Positions 1 through 11,845 of a stretch of 64,000 nt of DNA are shown here, one piece after another (the first letter of the stretch is position 1; every line of letters starts with the position of its first letter). The notes below the pieces were generated by a model. That model worked only from the letters and a program-made list of their open reading frames with translations, made no database searches and was not told the DNA's origin. The stretch is from Beta vulgaris subsp. vulgaris (Eukaryota > Streptophyta > Magnoliopsida > Caryophyllales > Amaranthaceae). The translations under genes were made by a program, and so were the position numbers. Location of the stretch: NCBI RefSeq assembly GCF_026745355.1, contig NC_079202.1:46004873-46068872 (forward strand). Reading direction: 5' to 3'.

Positions 1-272
1 ATGCTCTGTTACTGATGAGGTGTAGGTCTGCACCTGCAAAGAGTTGGCTGGAGGAGAGAGAAATTGAAGCAAAAGAAGAGGAAAAAACAGAAGAAGTGAT
101 CAAAAAGGAAAAAGATGAAGAAAAAGTTAAGAAAAATAAAAGAGAAAGTTTGGGAATTTTGATGAAATATGATGCAGATTTTTATAATTTATCTTCAGAA
201 ATTGCTCAAGAAACTTGGGTTGGTGGTGGATTTAAAGATGCTTTTTCCAGGAGTAGAAGTTGGAGGAGGTGA
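1..272 (+). CDS. 3' end of a plant gene of unknown function (partial)
   Basis: The frame is open from the left edge and ends at a TGA at 270-272, so this is the last exon of a gene that starts outside the window. Reading from base 3 it gives LLLMRCRSAPAKSWLEE, then a strongly charged Glu/Lys stretch, then MKYDADFYNLSSEIAQETW and a basic SRSRSWRR tail. I recognise this arrangement (RCRSAPAKSW, acidic-basic linker, ETWV and SRSRSW end) as the conserved C-terminus of a plant-specific, Ser/Arg-rich family of unknown function; that is recall, not a search. A T-rich 3' region follows. No function is assigned. Confidence 0.75.
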   Translation, partial: ALLLMRCRSAPAKSWLEEREIEAKEEEKTEEVIKKEKDEEKVKKNKRESLGILMKYDADFYNLSSEIAQETWVGGGFKDAFSRSRSWRR

Positions 273-2925
273 TCTTCATTCTCTTTTTTTTTTTTTTTTT
301 TAATATAATTTTACTACATATAATAATTTTTCTCTTTTTTTGTGGGTATTTATTTCTTTGTTTTTGGTTTTCTTCTTGAATTAAGGTGTGGGTTTTGCAA
401 AATCTAATTTTACAATTTTTGGTTTTCTTTTTTATGTTTTTTTTCCTTGTAAATGATTATTTTCTCTTTCAAATCTTTGTGTTGTAAGAATTATGATATT
501 GTACAGTTGCTAATTTCTTTGTAAGTTGGGTAACATTTTAAATTATCAAGTTGAATAGAGAAATATATTTTGGTAATATCCTTTCTTTTCATGTTGTGCT
601 TATGTATGTGATCATTATCAGTTGCTTACTGTTTTTTAGATTTTTTTTTTCTTATCTAGTGTCTCTAATCTCTATATAGTGCAGTTAATTATTTATAATA
701 AAAAACGTTTGGCACTATGTTTAATGGGAGAAACTACTTTCTTGAATAGGATGTTTGGTGGATCCCCAATCTAAATGTTTCTTTACTGAAATTGGCTATA
801 AGAATCTCAAAATCCAAAATACCAAAATTCATAGTCATAGCACTAGAAAAAGCATATGCCCTTCTATACAAAAAAAAAAAAAAAAATAGAATAAGGAAGA
901 AGCTTGTGCCGAGTTATTCTTTTGTGTTGGACTAGAAACTTAGAAAGTGTACAAGAGTGCGTTTTTTTACCTGAACTTATTTGAGTTAAATTTATTAATA
1001 AATTTAAATGAGATTGAATAAATCTGAATTACCTTGTACTTATACATAATTGGACCCGATCAACCTTCATCAATCTAAAATTTGTTTTTTTAGAATAAAA
1101 GACACACCTAAATGTTTACGATATCATCAGTCTCTTCCTAAATGTTAAGAGTTGTTTGAGTATCGGTTTGTACTTTCATTGTTAGATAAATATTATCTTT
1201 TACCAAAAGAAAACCTACGTAATTAAGAAGATATATAAAGACATATATACTAATCTTATTAGTGATGCCAGTTGTACTCGAGGAAGTTGATGATCCTAGT
1301 TGGCTAGTGAAATATGGATTCCGAAATCTTCACGAGTTGATAGTTAAGTTTGACTCAAGAAGTTTTGAGAAATTAGTTTTAGCTACAATATTCTACGCAT
1401 TATAAAATCTAATTAGAAATTATTGGTAAAAATGTTCACAATAATAGTAGTGAGAAACTCAAAAGTAGTAAAAACTTAATTATGAATACAATATAGATAA
1501 TTTTCAAAAACTCAATAATTGAAATGTAAGCTTGAAAAAGCTCGAATTCCAGGTCAACTTTGGATGCAAGTTCTATGTGTCGAGCCGTGCAATCCCTAAC
1601 ACGAGATCAACTCTCATTAACATTTCGCAACTTTTATTTATAAAGTTGTATTTTCTCTTATATAAAGATAAAAAATAATTATTCTCTTTCAAGTTGGCAA
1701 AGTAATAATTTATTTCGCTTACACTTAATTCATATGCAAGAAGTAATTTTTGGAAACTTATACAAAATCATTCCCTCATTCTCATGCCACATATGATGGC
1801 TGGTCTGGTTGTCAGTTGAACTCTCATTGTTCAGGTATAAGTGCCCACTGCTCAGTAAATATCTGATAAAGTATCAAAGGTTTCATATGAAGTTATATGT
1901 AGTATAACTTTAATATTCAAAATGAAAACAGCCTAAGGAGGCCCAAAATTTCTACTTTTGGCATATGCATAGTGACTAGTGAGTGCGATTGGAACTACTT
2001 TGGTTGCTTGATGTTCACACTTGAGAAACTTTGCTTCTTCTTCTTTTTTCTTTTCCAGCTCAAATGCACCATTTTGTTTAGAATAATAAGTAAGAAAGGG
2101 GGAGGGGGGGCAAAGGAGAGTTTGGTGGCTTAATAATTGTTGATCATTATTATCCCAACATCCCATCCCATCCTCCCCTCTAATAGTACCTGTCATCATA
2201 TCTTCCTGCTTTTACGGCTTTGTTCAAGTTCTATTTCCACTGCCAACTAACGCCTGTTTCCTCGCCCACTCTATGCACTTGGTTCGTTACGTTGTTAACA
2301 TCAAAGTGATAGTACATTCCATATTCAACATCGAAAATGGCCTTTCCTTTGAGAAGGGCCAAACTACTATGGTAAGTTTACTGTTCCCAAAGGATGATCC
2401 GACTTAAAATAGAATATGACTTGACCTTAATCCATCTATAAAAACTAGTCATTTAAACTCGACCATACCTAAGATAACCTCAACTGCCGAATTAACTAGA
2501 GATTTCAAATTTCAATCTCACCAATGATCTAGACATCTAGCACCCAAGGTAAGTGGTAAGCGAATAGGTTGAGATGAGACTGAACCAATGATCTGACTTA
2601 AATCGAACTTGGCTTGAACCTGACTCAAACTCAAAAAGGTATATTACACAAATAAATTTTATCCAAATAAAAGACATGACCTAACTTAAACCGACAAAAT
2701 AGACAAGTTGAGCTAAGGCAACCCGCCCAAACATGACTTGCAAGTCTGAATCGTCAGCTCTAGCCTCTATGTACTTTTAGTATCATAAATAGGATAACTT
2801 CATCAAAGCAAAACGATAGAATGCATATATGACTCGTACTTTGAAAATGTAACTTAAATAACTGAACAAGAGTTTATTGGGAATTGGGATCAACGGGTAT
2901 TGAGATAATCTTAATTATATTCCGA
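273..2925. other. AT-rich intergenic DNA, no gene seen
   Basis: The first 450 bases are a T-rich 3' UTR or flank with a poly-T run near 285-302. A poly-A run lies near 870-887. I see no long ORF, no RNA gene and no element with clear termini. A minus-strand 88-codon frame at 1933-2199 has no recognisable features. Short degenerate sequence around 2400-2760 has no visible ends. Confidence 0.6.
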
Positions 2926-3416
2926 TATTGAGTAAATGTTGATGGAGTGAACCGGTATCCTTCAAGTGAGCAAGCCGGGTTGATGTCCTGCTAGATAGAG
3001 TACGTAAACTAACCTCAGGGGTTGATCAGAGTAACGCATCTCCGATGCCTAAGTCGGTAAAGAGTAATAGCCAATATATCTCAGATAGAGTATATTAGTA
3101 TATGTGAACGTACCTTATAACTTAGATCAGGAGTATTTATAGGAGCCGACAGTGTCCTTGTTAAGATGGGTTACTGCTCCTATTGGCTGGATATAATTCT
3201 ATCCTCTTCAATACTTATCTCTAGGCCCATAGGCGCATTGAGTGAGTACTGGATCAAACCCAGGCTCATCTAAGAATGGCCCAAGTTAGGAACACCATCA
3301 AGGTATCCCTGTAAGGCCGACATGACATAGTCCACGACCTTCATATGCATGAGTTGACCATGACGGTCGTTAACGGTTCATTAGGTGCGGTATGAAATTT
3401 AGACAAACCCCATACA
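2926..3416 (-). repeat. 3' LTR of Tat-like element 1
   Basis: This copy aligns along its whole length with 10753-11243, with many substitutions, so the insertion is old. On the minus strand it starts TGTATGG after a G-rich tract. A sense TATA box (CCTATAAATAC on minus) lies near 3133-3143 and is kept in the other LTR. The left limit is where similarity to the second copy stops; the real end may lie about 12 bases further left. Confidence 0.8.
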
Positions 3417-3653
3417 ATTAGCCCCCAAGCCGGTATGACTAGTACATGCATATCCTGCTTAGTCAATGATAAGTCATCATGGATATAACCTTTGGGAATT
3501 TGGGGGAATAACAATCGTCATTTTGGTCTTTGTACGCAGATTGTGTCAAAGATTTTGAGTAAATATTTCACAGCTGTTTCTGTACTTCATACCACGTGGC
3601 ATGATCGAGGACGAAAAAACGAAGAGTTGCCTAATCCAGAACGCGAATTTTTC

Positions 3654-3660
3654 TATAAAT
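3654..3660 (+). promoter_or_regulatory. TATA box of the antisense ORF, element 1
   Basis: TATAAAT, followed by AGGGCG, lies on the plus strand 240 bases inside the element from its 3' LTR and 230 bases upstream of the aORF ATG at 3890. It points away from the LTR and against the pol genes. Element 2 has a TATA box in the same relative place, which supports a dedicated promoter. Confidence 0.5.
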
Positions 3661-5444
3661 AGGGCGTGGATAGCCTCCTTTGCTCATTTTCACATTATCC
3701 CTCATTTGCTTGCACTCTCAAACAACATGTCTCTCTCTAAACTACTCCTCTTCCCTTCGCAATTTCTCAGACCATCCTCCAACTTTCCTGCCGGCTGATC
3801 TCACTGCTCGTTCAAATATCTGTTTCACCAGTCCTTTGCTTCCCAGTATTTTCCATAAATTTCATCATTCATACTTCTAAATTATAAACATGTCTTTCAA
3901 TTCTTATTCACAAAATGTTACTAAGAGCCCCCCTTCTATGACCGATAACGATTTTGCGTCCTCCGGTTCTGATAGTCCGGTAGTTACAGCTACTACGCCA
4001 ATATTAGACTCCGTAATCGAACTTAAGACTAAATCTCATCATGACTGTAGCACATCCAGGGTGACATTGAACGAATCGGCCGCTCTACATGTGTCTCCCC
4101 TTTCCTGCCATCATGACCCTTGTGGGAGCCATGGGTGTGCCGGTTTCTGGGTTGTATAGTACCATGATGGGGCTTCCCCACCATTTCCCGTCATTATTTC
4201 CTTCTATAGTCAGTGCCTCTTCCTCTTTCCCTGGTGAGCCTTCATCACCTAGGCTGGCAAGACAGTTAGATAGGGGTGTGCTTAGTAAAATGGCGGGGAA
4301 GGAAATTCTAGAAGAAGATAATGTCTCGTCGGTGGACTCGGCCGAGGTGGACAGTGTCCTTCGGGACCTGATGTCAGATCACGAGTCCACTACTTTGGAG
4401 GCCGATGAGGATGAGGGCCCTCCCGAGGTCATCCCGGAGGATGATGACGAGACCTAGGACGATCTATACATGTCGCCTTATGAGAAAGGCATCCCCTCAT
4501 ATGTGTAAATCGATGCCAACTGGAGGAAGACGTGCATGAAGTACAACATCTGTCGTATAGCCCCCGAAGCCTTTGCCTTCTCGAATGATTATGAATTAGT
4601 TCTAGCGGCTGAGGGGAGCCGAGTTACAGACTGTCCGGTTGGGAATATAGCCATATATGCACATATGTTAGACTTCGGCCTTAGGTTCCCCCCCAGACCC
4701 CTTTATCGTAAATATATTTAAAGCCTAGAACATTTGCTTGTCTCAACTTAGGGTAGCGTAACCGAATAGCTTATGTCTGTACCATCCGGTATAAAAGTTT
4801 CTCTAAACCCTTAATCTCTTCCAAAAACTGCACTGGATAAAGAAGATGGTTCCACCAAAGGAAAGGGTAAGAAGATGCCCGATAGGGAACTGGGAGAAAG
4901 TGGGTGGATGTCAATGTACACCAAGATGAGAAGCTGAAAATGTACCCCAAACTTACCGGACCGAAGAACTAGAGTCCCCACTTTTTCTAGGTGCGAGCGT
5001 CGGAGGATTTTCCTCTACGCCGGTATTGGACGAGGCCACGTCCACGAATGGAGCACATTCCGGCCCTGCGTATGACGAGCCGGGAGCGTGAGGCCTTCAA
5101 AGTTTTTGACGCTTTCTCTAAACTGGCCCCCAAGGTTGGGGCAAAACTCATTCTGGTTCCGCTGAACTGGCTTCCCATGCATACTATATACTGGGGAATG
5201 CGGCTTTGTCTGCTCTAGGATTTTGTCGGATCGAGCCTCATGGTGGGTTCTAAGGGTCATACCAGTCCTGTTTCATTATATACTGTTTTTTTTTTATGTT
5301 GATAACGTCTCCTTATTTGATTTTCAAGCTAGGAACATCTAATTAGGGATTCTCTTCACCTCAACAAGAACTACATGCATATTAGCAACATGCCTCCAAA
5401 GCCTGCAAGAATATTCCAGTCCATTCCCCCAGTATTGGAGGCCG

Positions 5445-5707
5445 CTGGGGTGGAAAGCAAGATCGAGGAGGCCGTGGCGAAGGCAGCCCCTCTGCCCTAG
5501 CATCCAAACACGTGGGCATGAGTAAACGATTTCACTGAACATAAAAGTTACCTGAACGCATTTCAATTCCAACAAAACAACCTCTTTCATTAATCTTCAT
5601 CTCCAAATGAGATTCAAACTCCATAATCATCCTCCAATAATTTACCTCATAACAGTAACAATAATTAATAACCAGTCTTAACTAATTTGATCTAGAAAAT
5701 CAAACCA
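5445..5707 (+). repeat. Left copy of a 263-bp direct duplication
   Basis: This stretch is repeated almost without change at 7055-7317, offset by exactly 1610 bases. It contains the last aORF codons before the solo-LTR insertion and the first 200 or so bases of that LTR. Only two or three base differences are visible, so the duplication is far younger than the element it lies in. Confidence 0.85.
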
Positions 5708-7055
5708 ATATTCTCATCAAGTTTTAGCATCCCTTTCTCTTTCTTCGTGATTATGTTGGGGTATTTATCAACTGAAAGAGGCAAGACAAGATCTAAAATA
5801 CAATTGTGAGCCCAAAAAGTTGATGGAAAAAATCCGAATAAATTTGGATTGCAGGGGATCGAATGGGAATTCATGTTCAGGACTTAATGTGATAATAATC
5901 TAATCAAACAGGTACTTTCATGATATATAGTCATTTGTATCCGGTGGCAGGTCATGACATTCAAAATGTGGCCAAAGATAGCATCTCCCCTATTGTGTTG
6001 TAGGACCTATAATTGATTAATGAATATGAGAATTTTCCCATCAAAAGAAAAGAGGGGTCCTTTCTTCACTGTTTGAGTATCTATGCTTTAACTAACACTT
6101 AAGCTCCACTTTAAGAAGGAGAAATGGAAAAGAAAAATAACTTTACGACAAACCTTTTGCTTTAAATGGCCTCTAACTAAACATATGGGTGCACCAAGTA
6201 TATCACTAGTTCTAATTTTTTTTTTTGACAGACTAGATTTGTTGTCATATAAGACTTTGAAGTTTTTTTTTCCCTTACTGCAGGATGATGGAAATAATGG
6301 CGGATTAGATTAGCAAGCATGCATGATACACCGAGAAGCATGCGTACATGGATAATGGAATTGAAGAATAACGAAAGAATGACCTTAAGATTGATTTAGG
6401 TTTATTTAAGGAGAGAGAGATATATATTATGATTTTATGATTTAATTTTCAGATTAACTATTTATATTTTGGATGCAATAGTATGTTTTCGATTGAGTAT
6501 ACTCATTGGCTCGTTTTTTACAATGGTCGTTGAGTATTTCTACTCATTTATATCAATAATATCATTTTATTTCCTCTTCAATTATTATGTTTATAAGTTT
6601 TACTATTATTATCATTGAATATATGCCCGATAAATTAAAGAATGTTACGATAAGATATGTGAAATAGAAGTGTTACACTAAAATAGCTGATAAGAAGTGT
6701 TGCCAAATATCTATAGAGTTTACATATGCTGATTTAAAATGATACATAATATTTAACAATTTAATAAGTCAAGAGATGACATAGAAAATGCTACTATATA
6801 GGAAAAAGTGTTACATAAAACATTATTAGTAACACTGTAAAAATGCTACATTAGATTAAAAAAGTGTTACGTTAGAGAATTTTGAGTAACACTTAAGAAA
6901 GTGAAACATTAGCATTGGAAAGTGTTACCTTAGAGAATAGGTAGCACGGGCAGATGTTTCGCTTACAAAAGTGTTACATATGACCTAAAGCAACAATTTT
7001 AGGCCTTTAAATAACACTTTTGGGGTGATACTTTAGGTCAATTATGCACTAGTGC
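5708..7055 (+). mobile_element. 3'-end fragment of a CACTA transposon
   Basis: The right edge is GCACTAGTG at 7047-7055, the inverted CACTA terminus. The last 450 bases carry many copies of AAGTGTTAC or its complement GTAACACTT, as expected for subterminal repeats bound by CACTA transposition proteins. Near 6284 a typical acceptor (T-rich tract, TGCAG) precedes a short open stretch reading DDGNNGGLD before a stop, perhaps the last exon of an element gene. No CACTA left terminus is present; the left edge is where the 263-bp duplication ends. Confidence 0.55.
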
Positions 7056-7317
7056 CGGGGTGGAAAGCAAGATCGGGGAGGCCGTGGCGAAGGCAGCCCC
7101 TCTGCCCTAGCATCCAAACACGTGGGCATGAGTAAACGATTTCACTGAACATAAAAGTTACCTGAACGCATTTCAATTCCAACAAAACAACCTCTTTCAT
7201 TAATCTTCATCTCCAAATGAGATTCAAACTCCATAATCATCCTCCAATAATTTACCTCATAACAGTAACAATAATTAATAACCAGTCTTAACTAATTTGA
7301 TCTAGAAAATCAAACCA
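7055..7317 (+). repeat. Right copy of the 263-bp direct duplication
   Basis: This is the second copy of 5445-5707. It continues without a break into the remaining LTR sequence, so it is the original locus; the left copy is the extra one. Confidence 0.85.
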
Positions 7318-8453
7318 TAACCAATACCTAATCTAGAGATCCTTTACGACAATAATCTTAATTCCTCAATTCTAAAACAACCATAGAACTAGAACACAGA
7401 ACCATGACGCATTCTCAACTTATAATCTATGTACGTTTATCATTCACCTTCCTAATTACAGATTATGTAAACTGAACTTGCTATCCTATACCCACAATTC
7501 TAACCAACATTATAACAATTCAACACCAACGCACAACCACACCAGCAATCCGCACAACTACAACAACAAAAGCAAACACACAACAACAAGTAACAATTAT
7601 CACCACAGTATAATTCAATCAACCACAATATCATACCCAATTCACTAATCAGAATTCTAAACTCTAAATAGTATAGAACCAAGAGATGAACAAGGATTAG
7701 TACCAATAAGGGCAGCATATACAACCAGCTCAAGGTGGCAGTAGACAGAACATCGACACCACGACGACGGAGCAACAAGCATCAACACTCGATAGAACAT
7801 CAGCAACAACGTAACAGAGGAGCGAGAGGAAGGTTGGAGAAGCAGCCACGAGGACGACGAGATGACGCCAGCGGCTGGATTCCGGGAGCCATTTGTCAAC
7901 GAGACAGCGCAGCAACAAGATGCTCGATGGACAACCATAAATAGAGCACGAATAGGAAGAAGAAGAAGGGAGAGAAGCAAATCGCTGCAGAATCGCACGA
8001 CTCCGGTGAGCTTAAGATGCCGGCGAGACAGGAAACTCCGGCGAGGAGGAGGGGTGATGCAGCAGCAGGCGAAAGAAAGAGAAACAGAGAGATGGGTTTG
8101 GGGTTTTATGGGGTTTCGGGCTTTTCAATTTTGGGGGTTAGGGTTTTGGGTGAAATGCGTTTCCACGGGGAAGGAGAAAAGAAATAAGATTGGATATCTT
8201 TGGGTTTGGGTTTTCATTAACCGACAAGGGAAAGAAATGGATCCAACTTTGGTTTCCTAATCGGGTAAATACTATTTAACAAATTATACTTAGAACCCAA
8301 AATAGATATAATAATAATAACTTCATAAAATTAGATTAATAAACACGTTACAAATACCACTGTAAAATTCATACTTCACAACTGAAATAAAATATGAATT
8401 TCCGAAACATAATTAACTTTTAAATAAACGCTCTTAAAAACAGGGTTATTACA
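7103..8453 (-). mobile_element. Probable solo LTR of another retrotransposon
   Basis: On the minus strand the segment begins TGTAATAACCCTG at 8453 and can end in CA at 7103, about 1.35 kb, with no coding sequence between. It splits the aORF of element 1. Flanking five bases are CCCTC and CCCGA, matching at three of five positions, so a target duplication is only weakly supported. TGTAATAACCC resembles the LTR starts of plant chromovirus-type Ty3/gypsy elements, from memory. Open frames at 7735-8260 look like chance ORFs in a purine-rich, GA/CGA-rich stretch. Confidence 0.45.
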
Positions 8454-9304
8454 CCCGAGCTGATCTGTAATCGGCTGATGTTCTTGCCAAAGCAAATACA
8501 CTCAACTTGAAGAACACGGACACCGAGCTGCAGAAACTTAAGGAAGAGCTCCGGGGAGTTAAGGCTTGGGAGGCAAATGCTATAGCTGAATACCGCCGGT
8601 CCATGGACTTTATGCACCGTCTGGCCAACTGGTACAACAGGGGATGGTCTGCTGCCATGAGGTGTGCAAAGCATACACTCCCTGGTATAGAGCAAGAGAA
8701 GGTGGAAGAAGCTCACGGTCAGCGGTTATTCAAACTCCCAATGGAGAACAAAGAGCTAGACTTTGGGGTGACGGAAGCGAATAGTGCGAATGCCGACCCC
8801 CGCATCGAGTTTGAGGAAGACCCGGAGGCTGCCAAAGAAGACGCCGGTAATGTCGTTGTTGTGGATTACCAGAATGATGTCATCATACTGGACAAAGCTC
8901 CCGGCTATGCCGATGTTTCTAAGGTGGCTAATGGTGCCGTTGAGGGAGCCGTTAAGGCTTCTGTTGCCGGAGTGGCAGAAACCGGGGAGGCCCCTGCCTC
9001 TGATGTCGCGTAGCCTAGGTGATCCTTTTTCTATGTAGTCCATCACGGTCTTGTTGTCTGTGGCAAGCCTTGTTACACCTTTTATCGTTCCTTGGCGGCT
9101 AGGATTTGTTAATATGATTTTTATTAATGAAATATTTTGATTTTTATTCAATTTTGTTATTGGCTTTACTTATTCTTTATCGTTGTTTTCCTTCCCTTCC
9201 CCTTTCTTGCTTTATTGCTTATTGGTATATGGCAACTGTGCAAGCATTTACATCCGACAGGTAGTTTGGATGACGCTTACAAATAGCATATTTAATTATG
9301 TTAG

Positions 9305-9535
9305 TCCGGCAGATCCACTAAGGTCATTGACCGACAAGATATCATTTTGTAGATTCTTGATGGCGGATCCAATTAGGACTTTGGCCATCAGTGATAATGT
9401 TTAGACTCTCCTAACGGCAGATCCACGCAGGTCATATCCATGTAGGTCGTTGACCGCTAGGGACCTTGCTCTATTTTGGAAAAGTTTCTTTTAGCGGCAA
9501 ATCCACGTGGGTCGTTGATCGTTAAAGAACTTAGA
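9305..9535. repeat. Degenerate repeats between aORF and integrase of element 1
   Basis: Several imperfect copies of a motif like GGCAGATCCACGCAGGTC followed by GTTGACCG occur in this stretch. They lie in the short space between the 3' end of the plus-strand aORF and the end of minus-strand integrase, where the two transcripts would converge. Confidence 0.35.
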
Positions 9536-9729
9536 ATTCTAGGCATAGTATAAGTCAGAAGATGCTCATTTTATTAAGTAAAACGGCTCTTCCCGGTATT
9601 ACTAGGCTTATTTAACTTAAAACAAGTAACGCTAATATCGGCTTTTAATGCCGTATTGATAAGTATTACTAATCTTTGGCAACAATGAGGTTTTATTGCT
9701 GACTACATTATTTCAACTAGAAAGAGTAA

Positions 9730-10752
9730 TTAGACATAATATTTCTTAAGAACGTAGGCGTTCCAACTATTCTTGAGCAGCTTGTTTGACGTGTCTTCCA
9801 GCCGTTATGCTCCTAGGACAATTTCCTCTTTTACTAAGTAGGGTCCTTAACAGTTGGCTGTCAGCTTGCCTTTTGCGTGTGCTTTCTCTGTAGCCGCCGC
9901 GCGTCTTATTACTAAATATTCTATCTCCATCGGTCGGCTTCACACTCTTTTGTTATAGGCCTTATTTATCTGATCTTTGTACGCGGTTGACTTGAGCTCT
10001 ACAGCTAGCCTTACTTCTCGGTGATTAGCTCAGGTCCTCTCTATGCAACATGTTGTTTAGCTCAGCGTTGTAGTTTAGGACCCGACAGTTGGGTAACTCA
10101 ACCTCGACCGGTAGCACTGCCTCAACGCCGAAGGCCAGTCTGAATGGGGTTTCTCCTGTTGCTTCCTTCTCGGTGGTCCTATTAGACTATAAAACTGTTG
10201 GAACCATATCGAACCATGCGCCTTTCAAATCGTCAACCTTCTTTTTTAGCGCGTTCAGGATTTGTTTGTTGGCGGCCTCAGCTTGGCCATTACTTTGAGG
10301 ATGACATACTAACGAGTACACAAACTTAATACTGTAATTTATCGGACCGCAATCAAACTGGACGCGTGGTCCATGACAATCCCCATGGGAATATCGTTGT
10401 GTGATTAAGTTTTGCCAGATAAATTTCTTCACCTGATCGGCCGTGATTTTTGCAGTCAGCTCCGCTTCAATCCACTATGTGAATTAATCGATTTCTATAG
10501 GAACTTTTTTCCTCTATATGCCAGTGTGAATGGTCCTATGATATCCATCTGCCACTGAGCGAAGGGGGTGGGTTGAGGATCGACAGTAAATCATTTACCG
10601 GCTGGTGGATAACCAGGGCGAATCTCTCAGACGTGTCGCACTTTTTTACATAAGCCTACGCATCAACTAGCATTGTTGGCCAATAAAATTCTGCTCTTAG
10701 TGCTTTCAGTGCTAGGGTTTCCCACCGATATGATTGCCACATACTCCTTCAG
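9730..10752 (-). pseudogene. Integrase C-terminal part of element 1
   Basis: On the minus strand, remnants read EGVCGNHIGG near the right LTR, then a zinc-finger-like region, then QSNGQAEAANKQILNALKK around 10260-10330, the conserved area with the catalytic Glu. A C-terminal end reading WNAYVLKKYYV stops at 9730-9732. Several frameshifts and stops are present. The piece is fused at its upstream end to the LTR, so everything 5' of integrase is gone. No chromodomain is seen, in keeping with the Tat rather than the chromovirus branch. Confidence 0.8.
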
Positions 10753-11243
10753 TATTGAGTAAATGTTGATGCAGTGAACTGGTATCCTTCAAGTGTGCAG
10801 TTCGGGTTGATGTCCTGTAAGAGAGAACAAGTAAACTAACCTCGGAGGTTGATTCGAGGAACGCCCCTCCGATGCCTAAGTCAGTAAAGGGTTAGAGCTG
10901 GTATATCTCAAATATGGTATATTAGTATATGTGAATGTACCTTATGACTCATATTAGGGGGTATTTATAGGACCCGGATGTGTCCTTGTTAAGATAGGAC
11001 AATGCTCCTATTGGAATGATACAATTCTATCCTCTTCAATACTTATCTCCAGGCCCATAGGTGCTTTGATTGAGTAGTGGATCAAACCCAGGCCCATCTA
11101 AGAATGGCCAAATTAGGAATACCGCCAAGGTATCCCTTTAAGGCCGGCATGACATAGTCAACGGCCTTCATATGCATGAGTTGACGATGATGGTCGTTAA
11201 CGGTTCATTAGGATCGGTATGAAACTTAGACAGTCCTCATACA
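10753..11243 (-). repeat. 5' LTR of Tat-like element 1
   Basis: This copy has the same length as 2926-3416. A minus-strand TATA box (CCTATAAATACC) is at about 10963-10972. Its internal edge joins integrase sequence where a primer-binding site should be, so an internal deletion of several kilobases ends exactly at or near the LTR border. Confidence 0.8.
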
Positions 11244-11255
11244 TCTTAGAATATA

Positions 11256-11495
11256 CTTCTTGTGTTTCAAAATACTTGACATATTTCTCTTGGTATGCTT
11301 GCCAAATGCCTAATTTCAACTATTAGTATCTCTAATTTTCTAAAAGTAAAAATTATAAAAAAAATTAATATTCTTAAAGTATAAATAGAGATGAATCTAA
11401 CAGGATCACATATACTATATTTTTCCTACATAAAAATCACAAAATGCGATTGAAAAAAAGTGTGAAAATTGCAAAATTCAAACAGTGTAAATTTT
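11256..11495. mobile_element. Left part of a Stowaway-like MITE split by Tat-like element 2
   Basis: After a TA at 11254-11255 the sequence CTTCTTGTGTTTCAAAATAC resembles a Stowaway terminal repeat, and the inside shares GAATCTAACA and TTTTTCCTA blocks with the copies at 25439-25697 and 49049-49308. Its right end is missing here and is found at 26063-26080 on the other side of the retrotransposon. The two parts add up to 258 bases, against 259 and 260 for the two intact relatives. Confidence 0.75.
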
Positions 11496-11824
11496 TATTT
11501 AGGCCCAGTATGTTCTTAGTGGGCTCCACATATTCTCATGCCTTGGGCCAGCCTGACAAGGCATTTTTCACACATTCCGACGCCTATAGATTGAGCATAT
11601 CCTCATTTATTGAGGTAATAAATTCTAGACAAACCACTTCACATTTACCGTTGAGCAATTAATCGACTTGATCGTCAGAGGGGAGATCCCGGACATACCC
11701 CCGGGGTAGTCTAACTCTCGTTTTTGCAGGGCTCACTTCATTCCCCGAGTGACCTGCTATCGTCATCAGTTATCGACCTCTAACTCCGATTCATCCCCCA
11801 TATTACAAGTTTTCACCCGAAATA
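11496..11824 (+). repeat. 5' LTR of Tat-like element 2
   Basis: It starts TATTTAGGCCC where the 3' copy has TGTTTGGGCCC, and ends ACCCGAAATA where the 3' copy has ACCCGAAACA, so both terminal dinucleotides have mutated. Length equals that of the 3' copy after the nested CACTA is removed. Confidence 0.8.
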
Positions 11825-11827
11825 GGT

Positions 11828-11845
11828 TGGCGCCGTCTATGGGGA
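11828..11845 (+). promoter_or_regulatory. Primer-binding site, tRNA-Asp type
   Basis: TGGCGCCGTCTATGGGGA begins three bases after the LTR. The first nine bases match the complement of the 3' end of plant tRNA-Asp as used by Tat-lineage elements, and the rest differs at a few positions. It confirms plus orientation. Confidence 0.75.

Larger units (their letters stand above)
3890..9013 (+). pseudogene. Antisense accessory ORF (aORF) of Tat-like element 1, broken
   Basis: The ATG at 3890 begins a Ser/Thr/Pro-rich N-terminus, followed near 4305-4457 by a very acidic stretch. Around 4536-4721 the translation contains MLDFGLRFPPRPLYRKYI, which resembles the start of the domain known as 'putative gypsy type transposon' (Pfam Transposase_28, from memory). 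The C-terminal part, about 8456-9013, is a charged, coiled-coil-like region ending in an acidic tail with a TAG at 9011. Stops and frame changes occur near 4455, 4506 and 4721, and about 3 kb of foreign DNA (5445-8453) splits the gene. The frame before the insertion (ending KAAPL) and after it (starting RADL) fits one protein. Its role in the element's life cycle is unknown. Confidence 0.6.
2926..11243 (-). mobile_element. Tat-like Ty3/gypsy element 1, deleted and interrupted
   Basis: Two direct repeats of exactly 491 bases (2926-3416 and 10753-11243) flank the unit. The sense strand is minus: integrase remains lie on the minus strand near the right LTR, and next to the left LTR the minus strand reads a polypurine tract CTTGGGGGCTAAT directly before TGTATGG, the expected PPT/LTR junction. 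Between the LTRs only the integrase end and a plus-strand antisense ORF remain. gag, protease, RT, RNase H and the primer site are missing, because the right LTR abuts integrase coding sequence directly. Pol sense with an aORF antisense near the 3' LTR is known for plant Tat-lineage elements. A TCTTA follows the right LTR and also occurs at 2909-2913, a possible target duplication if the LTR extends slightly further left. Confidence 0.8.

Noticed and set aside
1933..2199. 88-codon minus-strand ORF
   Set aside because: No domain, no splice context and a composition expected by chance.
7735..8260. Host gene exon in the purine-rich stretch
   Set aside because: The frames overlap on both strands and lie inside the probable solo LTR; nothing in them is recognisable.
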